NCBI GenBank assembly: GCA_026826555.1
Contig: JAKSZT010053928.1
Span: 4,929,259-4,993,258 of the forward strand
DNA from: Tolypeutes matacus
Taxonomy: Eukaryota; Chordata; Mammalia; Cingulata; Chlamyphoridae
Direction: 5' to 3'
DNA length: 64,000 nt
Under the pieces are notes generated by a model. It worked only from the letters and a program-made list of their open reading frames with translations. It searched no databases and was not told the origin of the DNA. Shown piece by piece: positions 47,200 through 57,635 of the stretch; position 1 is the stretch's first letter; every line of letters starts with the position of its first letter. Made by a program: the position numbers and the translations under genes.

Positions 47200-47490
47200 C
47201 TTGTGGGCAGCACATCCTGAATAATGAAAAGTAGGGATCCTGGAGTCAAACCACCAGATTTGAAGCCTTTTACTACTTATCAGCAGTGACTTGTTGCAAG
47301 TTACTAAACCTCCTTGAGCCTCAGGTTTCTCATCTGTAAGATGGGAATAATATACCTCTTAGACTACCTCAAGAAGCTGAATATAGAAAAAAATATATAT
47401 ATATACCTCTTAGAAATATTATTGTACTAATATGTGTAAAAGCATTTAGCACTCTGCCTGGCATAATTCAGTGTTAGCTATTATTATTCT
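47200..47490 (-). mobile_element. MIR element
   Basis: 'ctggagtcaaaccaccagat', 'gcaagttactaaacctcctt' with 'gagcctcaggtttctcatct', 'gtaagatgggaataatatac' and 'catttagcactctgcctggc' with 'ataattcagtg'. This is nearly the whole MIR in reverse. The ACCTCTTAGA phrase occurs twice (47355, 47406) around an (AT)n insert, which hints at a small internal duplication. Confidence 0.85.
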
Positions 47491-47889
47491 TACCAGATGA
47501 TTCTTAAAAGCGGGGAGGGGGATTTCCTTTTCAGGTGCCAAATGGCTTAGACAACAACAAGAACGCTACATGTGGAAAGGAAGAGTGTCAGGGACACCTA
47601 GTCAGACTAGGTTCCAGGCTGTGTGTTCCCAATTAAAGGCAAGACATCAAAAAGGAACATTCCAGAGAGATGGCCGTCACTTGTGAACAGATCTGCTGCT
47701 TCTCACTGACCCTATTCTTTCAGGGAAACAAATGTTGAGCGCCCAAGTTGTAGCTGTTGGGAAGAAGAAACCTTTAAATTCTCTTCCAACCATAACCAAC
47801 AATTCTAAGTTTATTGGAGAGTACATTAAAAACAATCCTTCCATCTCCACCAGCCTCTACACAGTGATAACAACTGCATGCCTCCCTAG
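47491..47889. other. Non-repetitive intergenic DNA
   Basis: Nothing recognised. Confidence 0.35.
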
Positions 47890-48125
47890 TGCAGGGGTTC
47901 CTCCAACTTCAGGGTGCATGAGAATCTGTTGGTTTGCCTGTAAAAATGGACATTCCTGGGCTGGGCCTTTGACATTTTGATTCAGAAATCCTAGAGTGCC
48001 TTTTGCTAGCTGAGTTTTCTAGTGTGCCTTCCAACCACCTGCTTCAGAATCATTTGTGGGTTTGTTTAAAAGTATAGGCTCCTGGATGAATCTGATGAAT
48101 ATTAAAATGTGAGAATCCTGGGAAC
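47890..48125 (-). mobile_element. Two adjacent MER5-type hAT fragments
   Basis: 'caacttcagggtgcatgaga' with 'atctgttgg' and 'ttttgattcagaaatcctag' (47890-47995), then 'tgcttcagaatcatttgtgg' and 'gaatctgatgaatattaaaa' (48035-48125). Both carry the MER5A order of CATCAGAATCAC and GATTCAG, with about 40 bp between them. They could be two insertions or one rearranged copy. Strand assigned from the order of blocks and is tentative. Confidence 0.55.
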
Positions 48126-48769
48126 TACCTTTGCAACTTGGCCTCTTCTGGGGCAATGGGGTTAGAAGGGAATTATTGTGCTCTAATAACTTGGGTGCAC
48201 AGGGAACCCAGTTATAGTTATTCTTCCTTCTCCTTGACTAGTGGGTATTAACTCTCAGAAGGCTAAAACTTCTGTCTATTTTTCCCTGTTGGAGTCTGAC
48301 TTAGTAACTCAGAGTTAGAATCTTCTGTCTCTCCTTGAACAATCAGGGTATTCAGCCAAGAGTTTCTTTATGGTGTTGATTTATCAAATAAGTCCCATAA
48401 ATCTAGGATTAGTCCAGTCAAGAATTGTGCGTTATTTATAGATAACATTAGTTAAGAAAAGCCCATAAAAAATTTCAATACTTGCCTAAAGCAAGCAGAG
48501 GGTAACATTTTTTTTTATTATGCAATAAACTCTTATTCCCCAGCATGGCAGATAAGGTTGTATGAGTGCTAACAGATCCTTGCCATGATCAGATTTGAAC
48601 TGTTCAACATTTTGAATAAAATTACCATAGTGAAAACCTTTTTGCACAGGCTAATGAGACTTTAAGTGAGATCAACCAGGAGGCAGATCCAATCACTCAT
48701 GGAAGGTTTAGTGTGTAACCTTCCAGGGCTCTCAGGTTTAAAAACTAGACTGCTCAATGAGAAAAAGAC
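48126..48769. other. Non-repetitive intergenic DNA
   Basis: Nothing recognised; the AT-rich end grades into the L1M that follows. Confidence 0.35.
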
Positions 48770-49620
48770 CAACAACCCAAGAGAAAAATGTCATAGCACT
48801 TGAAAAAATGCTAAACTTCATTCATAATAAAACAGATGCGAATTCTGAGGGACCATTTTTCACCTTTCAAATTGTTGAATATCAAAACATGTGATGGACA
48901 AGGGCCCTGTGAATGGTGGCTTAGAATATGTATGAGAAGGAAATTTTTGGAGGGAAGTTTGGCAAAGTCTATCAACTTTAAATACAATGAAATAGATTCA
49001 GCAATTTTACTTTCAGAAATTTCTTCTACTTTTAGAATGTATGTACAATTATTTATTGTTTATAATAGCAAATGACTAGAAACAACCTAAATATCCATCC
49101 ATAGGGCACTGGTTAAATACATTTTGGTATTTCCATACACTAGAACACTATTCAGCTACCAAAAACAAGGAATCATATCTAAACAAACCAATATAAAAAA
49201 AGTTCAAAGATTTATAATTAAATGGGTGATAAAAATTTAACATTTTTGTTTCAGGCTCTGTTATAATTCCTTCACATCTATTAATTAATTTAACCATTAA
49301 ATCATATGAAGTAGGTACCATTAACATCCCAGTTTTAGTGATGAGAAAACTAGTCCAAAAAAGTTTAAGTAACTTGCTTAAGGTCACATAGAACCAGGAT
49401 TCAAACTCAGGTGGTCCAGCCCCAGAGCTCAGAGTCTGTGCCCTCAAGTACTATGCTGACTTGTGTACAATATCCTGCCATTTGTGTAAAAAGAATAGTT
49501 ATTGCTATGCATGCCCACACATCATAATCTTGTGTATGCAGTGAATCTCTCTGGAAGGATAAATGGGAAAATGATAACATAGATTGCCTTTTGGATGATG
49601 ACTTAGTGCCTATGGGTCAG
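48770..49620 (+). mobile_element. Old L1M 3' end, split by a MIR-like block
   Basis: 'gtcatagcacttgaaaaaat' with 'gctaaacttcattcat', 'tgactagaaacaacctaaat' with 'atccatccatagggcactgg', and 'acactattcagctaccaaaa' make up the ORF2 end and following sequence, read forward. After the interruption at 49245-49463, 'atatcctgccatttgtgtaa' and 'ctctctggaaggataaatgg' continue the same element. Heavily decayed. Confidence 0.7.
49245..49463 (+). mobile_element. MIR-like block within the L1M
   Basis: 'ttccttcacatctattaatt', 'catcccagttttagtgatga', 'agtaacttgcttaaggtcac', 'aggattcaaactcaggtggt' and 'gtgccctcaagtactatgct' are in complete MIR order, read forward. It lies between two parts of one L1M 3' region. 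Confidence 0.8.
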
Positions 49621-49854
49621 TGGGAGGGAGACACTTGAATTGTGTTCCACTCTTCAAATTTTTCACCTGGGCATATATTATCTTCCTCTACCCATAACCC
49701 CTCCACTAAAAACCAAACAAACAACCAGGTGCCAACAATAAGGACAGATCCTAACCTGTGCTGTGTAAGTCTCTGCAGTGGACTGTGAGTGAGAGGGACC
49801 CATGTGAGCAAAGAGACTGAAGGACTGGGTATCCCCACACTTGAAGACCTGCTT

Positions 49855-50432
49855 TTTTTTTAAACTTCAAATTAGCACAAATGTTTTACCTGTCTTTTTT
49901 TACCTTCTTCTGATTAACATTTTGGTTTAGGGTGATATATTAGTTGTAATTGATGAACCAATATTATTATCATTATATTAGTAACTAAAGTTCACAGTTT
50001 ATACTAGGATTCATTCTAATTTCTGACTCTATGAATTTGCATATTATTATTATTTCATATAAGTGAGATCATACAATATTTGTCCTTTTGTGTCTGGCCT
50101 ATTTCACCCAACATGATGTCTTCAAGGTTCATCTGTGTTATTGCATGTATTAGAACTTCATTCTTTTTTACCGTTGAATAATATTCCATTGTGTGGCTAC
50201 ACCACATTTTGTTTATCCATTCATCCATTGACAGACATCTGGATTACTTCCACCTTTTGGTTATTGTGAATAATGCCACTATGAACATTGGTATGCAAAC
50301 ATCTATTCGAGTCCCTGCTTTTCAAATCTTTTGGGTACATACTATACTTAACTTTCTGAGGAACTGGCAAGCTGTCTTTCACAGTGGCTGCATCATTTTA
50401 CATGATTCTGCCCAATGTCAGTTTTAGCCATT
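49855..50432 (-). mobile_element. 5'-truncated L1, 3' end
   Basis: A T-run at 49853-49861 (tail) is followed by 3' untranslated sequence, then 'tttgtccttttgtgtctggc', 'aataatattccattgtgtgg' and 'atgaacattggtatgcaaac'. These correspond, reversed, to the last codons of ORF2 (MEYY...) and upstream. Sequence ends abruptly after 'gaactggcaagctgtctttc' and 'catgattctgcccaatg'. No clear target duplication. Confidence 0.8.
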
Positions 50433-50671
50433 TTAAACTTTGGTGTTTGTTTAAAAAGAAATGCTAGACAGCTGAGATGTAAGATTAAACAAACCATTTA
50501 CCTAAGCAAAGGTAACCCAGTATAGAGTTTCAACAGCTACTCCACAGGAAATTATAGGACACACTAGATGTTTCAACAGTCACTGAGAAGGAGGAGCTGA
50601 TTATTTTGAGCCCATTAAGTAGTGAAGGAAGAACAATTCTCTTTGACCTCAGACAAGGGTGTGCTCTGTAG
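50433..50671. other. Non-repetitive DNA between L1 and SINE
   Basis: Nothing recognised. Confidence 0.35.
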
Positions 50672-50687
50672 CTCCCTGGTGCATTTT

Positions 50688-50797
50688 TTTTTTAATTAAT
50701 TAATTATTTATTTTTTTGCCAGTAGGTCCTGGGGATCAAACCCAGGTCCCTCCATATGGGAGACGGACACCTAACCATTTGAGCCACATCCGTCCCC
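50688..50797 (-). mobile_element. DAS-type SINE with target-site duplication
   Basis: A perfect 16-bp repeat, CTCCCTGGTGCATTTT, flanks it at 50672-50687 and 50798-50813. On the minus strand the head reads GGGGGACGGATGTGGCTCAA (A box) and GGGTTTGATCCC (B box). It closely matches the copy at 1355-1495, so both are one subfamily. The tail on the plus strand is T-rich with ATTAAT and ATTTATTT units. Confidence 0.88.
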
Positions 50798-50813
50798 CTC
50801 CCTGGTGCATTTT

Positions 50814-51454
50814 CACATGAGCTGCAAGCTGGGGAAGAGGCATTGCCTCAGTTGTTCTTCCCAAAGGTTGGATGCCATCAGCAGCAGGTGGGGCCTAAAA
50901 CCTGAGGCTCAGTCTGGAGTCTCCAGGTCCCGGGGGATAGGAAAAACTAGGAAAACTTATAGGAAGCTTGGGCTGTGTCTGAGTTTGACTCCAATAAAGA
51001 AAGAGCAATGAATTTTGGGAACTTCGCTTCTCTACAAGTGCTTCTCAAAGAACTTTTCAGTCAAATGCTGATAGAAAATCAGAAACTTCATGATGACCTT
51101 GGAAGTTTTCAAGCCTTTGGGTAGTCCTCTAAAGAATAATAGGTACACAGGATTTGCTCTGTGGGAATTCTCGCAGGAGTGGTCTGGTGGAACATGTGCT
51201 ATAAATATCCCAGAGACAGGCTGCCATGCTCATTGCAATCTGCCTGCCACCTCCCCGCTGTAAGTGAATCTGTGTCTACTTGCATGGACAATCTGCCAGC
51301 CATTGCACTAGCATCTTATCAGCCAATTGCTCATCTAACCTTATTCTAATTTCTGCCAATTATCTCAGGGATCAGCTGCATTTCTGTGGAGCTTGTTTAG
51401 TGCATTGTTAGTAACCTTGTTTATAGCCGATCTTATCTGAGAGTAGCAAGTAGG
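50814..51454. other. Non-repetitive intergenic DNA
   Basis: Nothing recognised. Confidence 0.35.
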
Positions 51455-51556
51455 ATCTTGTGGTGGTGAAGTGAGTAGAGGCTCTGAAATTAAGGTGCCT
51501 GGGTTTAAAGCTTGGACCTACCACTTATTTGCTGAGTGACCCAGGGCCAGTTTCTT
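51455..51556 (-). mobile_element. MIR, right half by element order, split by L1
   Basis: 'gagtagaggctctgaaatta' with 'aggtgcctgggtttaaagct' and 'tatttgctgagtgacccagg' is reversed MIR. It continues at 52254-52350 after the L1 insertion. Confidence 0.85.
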
Positions 51557-52253
51557 TCTTTTTTAAAAAAAATATATATATATTTTAAAATATATTTAGA
51601 TTACATAAATGTTACATAAAAATATAGGGGATCCCATATGTCCCACTCCCTACACCTCCCACATTTTCCCACATTAACAACATTTTCCTTCATTAGTGTG
51701 GTACATTCATTACAATTGATGAAAACATTTTGGAGCATTGTCACTAAGCATGGATTATAGTTTACATTGTAGTTTACAGTCTCTCCCGCACAATTTTGTA
51801 GGTTATGGCAAGATGTGTAATGGCCTGTATCTGTCATTGTAATGTCATTCGGACAATTCCCAAGTCCTGAAAATGCCCCTGTATTATACCTGTTTTTCCC
51901 TCTCCCTACCCTCAGAACCTCCAGTGGCCAGTGCTGCCACATCTATAATATAATTTCTTCCATTGCTAGAATCACAATGAGTCTGTAGTAGAATACCAAT
52001 AATTCTACTTTGGTCCATAGTTCATTCCCTAATCCTGAGGATTCTGGGATGGGGATGCCCACTCCACCTTTAATTGAGAGGGGGCTTTGATCCCATGGGG
52101 CAGATGGATGGGATTCTCTTGCTTGCAGTTGTAGACTCTCTTGATTCCATGGGATGGTCTCTGTCCAACATCATCTCCTTGTTAGTTGTTCTAGATAAGT
52201 ACAATGAACTGAGAGTAGGTGTTGCAACTCTGTTGAGATTCAGGGCCCAGCTG
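51557..52253 (-). mobile_element. L1 3' end inserted into a MIR, 17-bp target duplication
   Basis: A perfect 17-bp repeat, CCCAGGGCCAGTTTCTT, flanks it at 51540-51556 and 52254-52270 and lies in MIR sequence on both sides. The T-rich tail (51557-51575) is on the left, so the element is on the minus strand. It holds only 3' untranslated sequence, including 'tagtgtggtacattcattac' and 'atggcaagatgtgtaatggc', plus the 'tgcttgcagttgtagac' block shared with 43690-45420. No ORF2 sequence is present. Confidence 0.92.
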
Positions 52254-52350
52254 CCCAGGGCCAGTTTCTTCATCTTAATATATGCCATGTCTTTATCTGT
52301 AAAATGGGACTATAATAGTGCCTATACCATAGGGTTGACTTGTGGATATA
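52254..52350 (-). mobile_element. MIR, remaining part
   Basis: 'gccagtttcttcatcttaat', 'tgtctttatctgtaaaatgg' with 'gactataatagtgcctatac' and 'catagggttgacttgtgg' continue the reversed MIR seen before the L1. Confidence 0.85.
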
Positions 52351-54355
52351 AACGAGAAAATATATGTAACCAACGGCACTTTCTCATTTTGGATTTATGT
52401 GAAGAGGAAGTAAAGCATAAATAAAAGGTGTAAAATGGGAGGAAGACATTCTTGTTAGTAAGACTTAACGCTGGTTTGGAATACTAAGCGAACATGTAGA
52501 ATTAATGTAAAGCAGAATAGAATTCTAGTCAATGGAGCAAATGCCCTCTCACCGTCTCTCCTAGATTCTCATCAACTCGTGCCTTGGAGTCTGTATCTTG
52601 GGGTCTTGGCAATTGGAAGCCAAACGTTATAAGCATTAATGTCCCACATATGCCACTTCACTGTTGGCTGTAGGGTAGGTACAAGGAGACAGCTTGAGAA
52701 CTGCACTCCTCTTCTGCTCCTTCCTTATGTTTCTGTTGCACAAATGCAGCAAAATGACTAGCAATATTTTCATTGAAAACATGCCTCATGCAAATCAGTT
52801 TGGTAAATATGGAATTTAGCCTTTATAAAAGAGCACCTGTTCCCTGCCGCCCCTCCCCCACTCCTCCATTTAATTTTTGCATTCAGATGTGCTCAGCTCT
52901 TGTGTAAGCCTAGTCCCATACACTATTACAAGAACAGACTTGCTGGTTTTGAATCCAGTCTAACACATACCCCTATTTCAAGAGAACTCTTCTCTAAAAA
53001 TTAGAGGCACCTGCATGTTGGTTTTCCAGTTGCCCTGAAGTATATTTCCACAGTAGTGAAGTATATTGAAATTCTTCATATATGAGAACTACTCAGAGTT
53101 GATACAGACTCTGTGAGTGAGGAAAGGGTGACAGGCAGAGAGAAGGGTAGTTCTGGTCTGCCCGAGACCTCAGTACAGGGCACGGCTGCCATCCACCCTT
53201 CCGTGGTGTGGCGATGTTTGGGTTAACTGTTGTTCTCTACTAAGGAGCTGGGATTCTAACTCAGTTGTGCCTCTGGTTTGGGTGGTTTCCTTTTTCCCTC
53301 ACCATCAGAGAGATATTTTAAAATCACAAACAGAACCTGGGGAGAGGAGGCCCAATTTGACACTTTTGAACCTTGATGGTGCCCCTTTGTAGAGTCAGAT
53401 TTAGAGGGATTGCTGGGTGGGGATTTGCAACACAGGAGAGCCTTTCAGTTCCTTTCACAGAGGGACACAGAATCAGTTTCCTGAAATGGCATTTTTTTGT
53501 GTGAGACCTGTCAATAGAAATATCAAACTGTGAATATACAATTGAACTTTATTATCCCTTTTGATTTTGTAACTACATAGGTATGACAGACAGAAGTTGA
53601 TTTTAAAAGAAACTCACAATTGCCAGCGTGTCACTTGTATGAATCCCGCAGCTGGAAGTTTTTCTGTAAATCGGCATCTTCAGGTAGGGGCTGTGCTAGT
53701 GCCTCCCACTGACCTTGAGTTATGTTTTAATTAAGGAACATGAAATCTCTTAACTTTCCATTACAGAGTAGAAGAATCCTTTTGTTCTGAAATGCAGCCC
53801 TAGAAATGGCATTGTGAGGCTCCATATTTACTTCATGCACAACTTTCGTTTCAAAGCTTCTTACTTTGTGAACCAAAGTTTTTTATTCTTCTTTTTCTTT
53901 TCTGCTTATCCTTGAAATGGACTGAACTTGAAATTCAAGAGTCAAACTGTGCTCTTTCTGCTTCTGACATTGTTAGAAAGCCAAAATTGGGAGCTGGCCC
54001 TCAAACAGTTGGCCTCAAAATGCAAATCTTGCCCCATTGAGGGATTCAGAGAGAGGGCCAAGGCCTCCTCTCACCTGCGCTATCAGGAGGTTAAACCAAA
54101 GGACCAGACTCTTCCTGGTGTTTTCAGTTGCCTAAAGTGTCAGAAAGTGTGGTTCCCTGCACAGCTCATGCTTGACATTAGTTGTCTAATTCTTTCCTTA
54201 CCAAAGTCTACATCTTGTAAAAGGGAGAATTTCACACTCTTTCTAAACAAAGTTGCGATTAAGGATGGTTTCACTATAAACCATGTAAGTGGAAGTTGCC
54301 AGCAGTAAGAAAGATGGTAAAGCAAGGAACATACTAGCTAAGTGTTACAAAAATC
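52351..54355. other. Non-repetitive intergenic DNA
   Basis: No repeat recognised. A 126-codon frame at 53928-54308 opens with TTG, not ATG, encodes a leucine-rich start and seven or more cysteines, and matches no family I know. Chance is the likelier explanation. Confidence 0.35.
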
Positions 54356-54500
54356 AAGGCCAAGATGATATTGTGACCCAAGACCAGGGATTTGATCTGT
54401 TTCTGCACCTGTACAATGGGGGAGAGAAGAGAGTGCTGGACCAGATAATCTACCAAAAAGCCCTTTTGGTCCGAAGATTCTATGACTGCAGTTAGGTATT
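54356..54500. mobile_element. MIR-class fragment (tentative)
   Basis: 'tgcacctgtacaatggggga' followed by 'gctggaccagataatctacc', 'cccttttggtccgaagattc' and 'tatgactgc' resembles the end of a MIR-type repeat ('ggactagatgatct...tctatga'). Confidence 0.45.
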
Positions 54501-54835
54501 GAGGCATTAATGGAGCTCCGAAGGAGGTATAAAATATAGCTATTGCCAAGGACACCCTCCAAAATGATGTCAGGGCTTACCTCTGGAAAGGAAAAGAGGG
54601 GACTAGAATTGAGGAGATTTTAGGTTTATCTGAAATTCCTCCCCTTCCTTCCTCTCTCCCTCCCTTCCCCCATCCCTTCCTTTTTTCATTATTTTTCTTT
54701 TCTATAAAGAGAATACACTCATATTAATTGCACAATTAAAAATCAATTTGAAATCCAGAAAACTTAAAAAAAACCTAAGTTTGAATGGGCCTAAATGCCA
54801 CCCCCAGGAAGTTAGAACATAAAACAGTGCATACG
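54501..54835. other. Intergenic DNA with a C/T-rich tract
   Basis: A CCTTCC-rich run lies near 54642-54690. Nothing else recognised. Confidence 0.35.
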
Positions 54836-55095
54836 GTTTGGTGTTATTTATATAAAACATGCCCACACTCATAAATTTTCTCTCTATATATATATATTAC
54901 ATGCACACATATATAGATATGTGTACAGAAAAAGATATGGAAGTGTATACCTGGATAGCAATGGTTACTTCAGGGGTGGAAGATGTGTGTTAGGTGACAG
55001 CTAAAGATTATTTTATATGTGATGCTCTAAGGTTTTATAGGAGGAATGTATTCACATGTTTCTTATCTAATGAAATCATACAATTTATACTTATA
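54836..55095 (+). mobile_element. L1M 3' untranslated fragment
   Basis: 'acagaaaaagatatggaagt' with 'gtatacctgg', then 'atagcaatggttacttcagg' with 'ggtggaagatg'. These are L1M 3' end phrases read forward, as at 13355-13940. An (AT)n run lies at 54885-54898. Confidence 0.55.
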
Positions 55096-55140
55096 AGATT
55101 TTAGGGCAAAGTCTATGTATGAATATATGTGTATGCATGT

Positions 55141-55166
55141 GCGCGCACACACACACACACACACAT
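55141..55166. repeat. (CA)n microsatellite
   Basis: GCGCG followed by about 20 bp of CA dinucleotides. Confidence 0.93.
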
Positions 55167-55269
55167 ACAACCTTTACACAAAAGAAGAATTTGAAGTAGA
55201 ATTGGAGAAATTTCAAATGTGTGAATACTCAACCCCCGGAGGGTAAACCTTAGGCAACATGTCAGCAGA

Positions 55270-55465
55270 CTTGGCTCAGCTCCTATCAGAAACCTTCCCT
55301 AATTATTAAACTTACATTGACCTTGCCCTTCTTTGAATGCCTCCCTTCAGTATAATCTTTCTGCTCATCACACCTCTTCTCTTTCCCAGGTCCTTTGGGT
55401 TCCAGTATTATGGACCCTGAAACAGATGTTAATGTATGAACATTTCATTCAAAGTTCATACCCCG
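55270..55465 (+). mobile_element. L2 fragment
   Basis: 'gaaaccttccctaattatta', 'atgcctcccttcagtataat' and 'ctgctcatcacacctcttct' are L2-like and read forward. Diverged. Confidence 0.45.
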
Positions 55466-55544
55466 GAGGCACAAGCCCAAGCACCTTATATGACTGCTGC
55501 TCCTGTCCGCGTTCTGCTCAGCCCGACTCCACAGGAGCATCCCT

Positions 55545-55715
55545 CCTACTTCCCTGCCATAAGTATCACCTGGGGAGGCTGCTAACATGTCGAGTACTGA
55601 TGCCGCCTCCACTGCTACTGCATCAGAAGCTCTAGGGGAAGGGACAGGGATCAATAGTTGTATCAAACATCCCAGGCATGCTTACGTCAGGTACAGCTGA
55701 GAAAAACTGTTCTAA
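55545..55715. mobile_element. MER5-type hAT fragment
   Basis: 'agtatcacctggggaggctg' with 'ctaacatg', 'ctgcatcagaagctctaggg' and a final 'gctgagaaaaactgttct' correspond to MER5A blocks (ATCACCTGG, CATCAGAA.CTCT, GAGAA.C.CTG). Confidence 0.55.
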
Positions 55716-55799
55716 AGTCTGACATGGCTCCTACATTACACCAAGGAAAGAAAACACATTTATCTCCCATGTGGGATGTACTAAAAATGGCCTCAGTTC

Positions 55800-56180
55800 T
55801 CTTACACTCATAGATCCTTTCTGGAAAGCAAGTTGGCACTATACCTCAAAGACCTTAAAAAGTTCATAGCCTTTTATCCAGCAGTGCCATTTCTAGTCAT
55901 CCTGATGAAAATATTCAGAGAAGATAGAGAATTATGAAAAGATATTCATCATGAGGGTGTTTTGGGTTAAGTAGGAAAATGGTTAAATCAAGTGTGATTC
56001 TTCCCTATGGTGGTACTATATAGCCATCAAAAAAGGGAAGTTTTTAAGTGCATGGTTATGCTTATGGCTATATAGTAAGGAAATACTGAGAAATCAAAAC
56101 TGTATTATGAGCACGATTTTTCTAAAACTGTAAGAAGGCACAGAAAAAAGAATGAAAGACTACTGGGGAAGGAAAGGACT
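55800..56180 (+). mobile_element. Old L1M fragment
   Basis: 'gaaagcaagttggcactata', 'cttttatccagcagtgccat' with 'ttctagtca', 'ggtggtactatatagccatc' and 'gaaagactactggggaagg'. This is the usual order of an old L1 3' end, read forward. Confidence 0.6.
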
Positions 56181-57635
56181 AGCAAAAAGGTTGAGATACC
56201 TGATAAACACAGAATTAATGGAATAAACCAGTCCTAGGCCTTGGCATTCTATCTCATCAGTACCAGTAATAAAGAAACACTGAGCAGGCAATTTGGTTGA
56301 CAAAGATGGAGGCAGAATATCACACAGCTGCTTCACCCACAGCTGTATTGGCTTTGCAGTAGTGACAGTTTCAAAAAAAAAAAGAGAGAGAGAGAGAAAG
56401 ACAAATAGGAAATAAAACCTTGTCCTGGGCGGAGAAATAAGCAGATGGCATGTGACCCATTCAAGGTACCTTGGTTTGAATAGAGGAAGTTCCTGATTTA
56501 ACTTAAATTTCAGACCTATAATTTTTTTTATCTTTTAAGTGTTTCCATTATTTGGAGGTTTTTTTTCTTCCAGTATTTATTCCTATATGTTTTGTTCCAT
56601 GCTTTGAAAACTCTCCATAAACAAAATCACTATAATGCACATTTTCCTTGGAGGATCCATACCCTCCACTCCAACGGCCCCTTTGTCACCACTCCCAAAT
56701 GATAAGTAAACTCTTGTATTGTTGAAAATCTAAGCTGGAATACACAGGGAAAGTGAAGTGGTGGATTAAGTAATTATTTAGAGAACTTCAGCTGAGTAGA
56801 CAATCTACCATAAAATGTTTTTTCTTCCTAGCTGTCCTTTTTTTTTTTTCTATTTTGTGGCCAAAAATATGTGAATGACAGCTTCAACTCTCCTTTTCAC
56901 TTTGGCCAAAATAGTCTTGTTACTGCTACTTGGATCAGATGTCAAGTAATTAAGAGAATGATATTAACACATCAATTCTGAGAATTTTCTGTTTTCTGAA
57001 AGCATCTATTTTAGAACTCTTGCAGGTGGCTGCAGCTCACAAAGCCTGTCAGATGTACTGGATGCAAAAAGATTCAAGGGCTGCTTGTGTTTTTCAAGTG
57101 TTATCTAAGGAATCTTTTCACAAATCCCTGCTATTGTTCAACATAATTTTCGTGGCTCTCGGAGACTTAAATGCAACTGAACAATTTTAAAGAAACCAAA
57201 ATATGACAAAGGAAATAATGGCCCCCTATTATAAAGCATTCTCTTCTTTTTCTTTCCCTCCTCCTCCACCTTTCAACCACTGCCCTAGACTGGCTGATTC
57301 AACTAATGTCTGAGAATGCCCGAAATTTTAGGGTTTTGACTGCACTGGTTTAATAGAATATCTGAAGCACTGTGCACATATTAGATTACTGTAAATTAGG
57401 GAGACTTTTTTTTTTAGAACATGAAGACATTGAAAAGCAGTGTATGGCTACTGGGTCAGGCTCATTTGATAGGTTTAATACCACATAGTAATTATAATCT
57501 TCACAGAACGAGATGATCAGAGAATATGATATTTAGCATGCTATGCTTGCCTAGGAAAATTACTTGAAATTATTTGTGAATTTTATAAAAGCAAATAGAA
57601 ATATTTTCTTCCATCTTATTTTGTTGTTCTCTTTT
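56181..57635. other. Non-repetitive DNA with a possible conserved block
   Basis: No repeat recognised apart from A/T runs and a short (GA)n at 56382-56399. The part 56930-57260 is complex sequence free of repeats and could be conserved. This is a weak inference. Confidence 0.35.

Noticed and set aside
53928..54308. 126-codon open frame with a hydrophobic start and cysteines
   Set aside because: Initiation would be at TTG, there is no promoter or splice context, and the sequence resembles no family I know. Chance is adequate.
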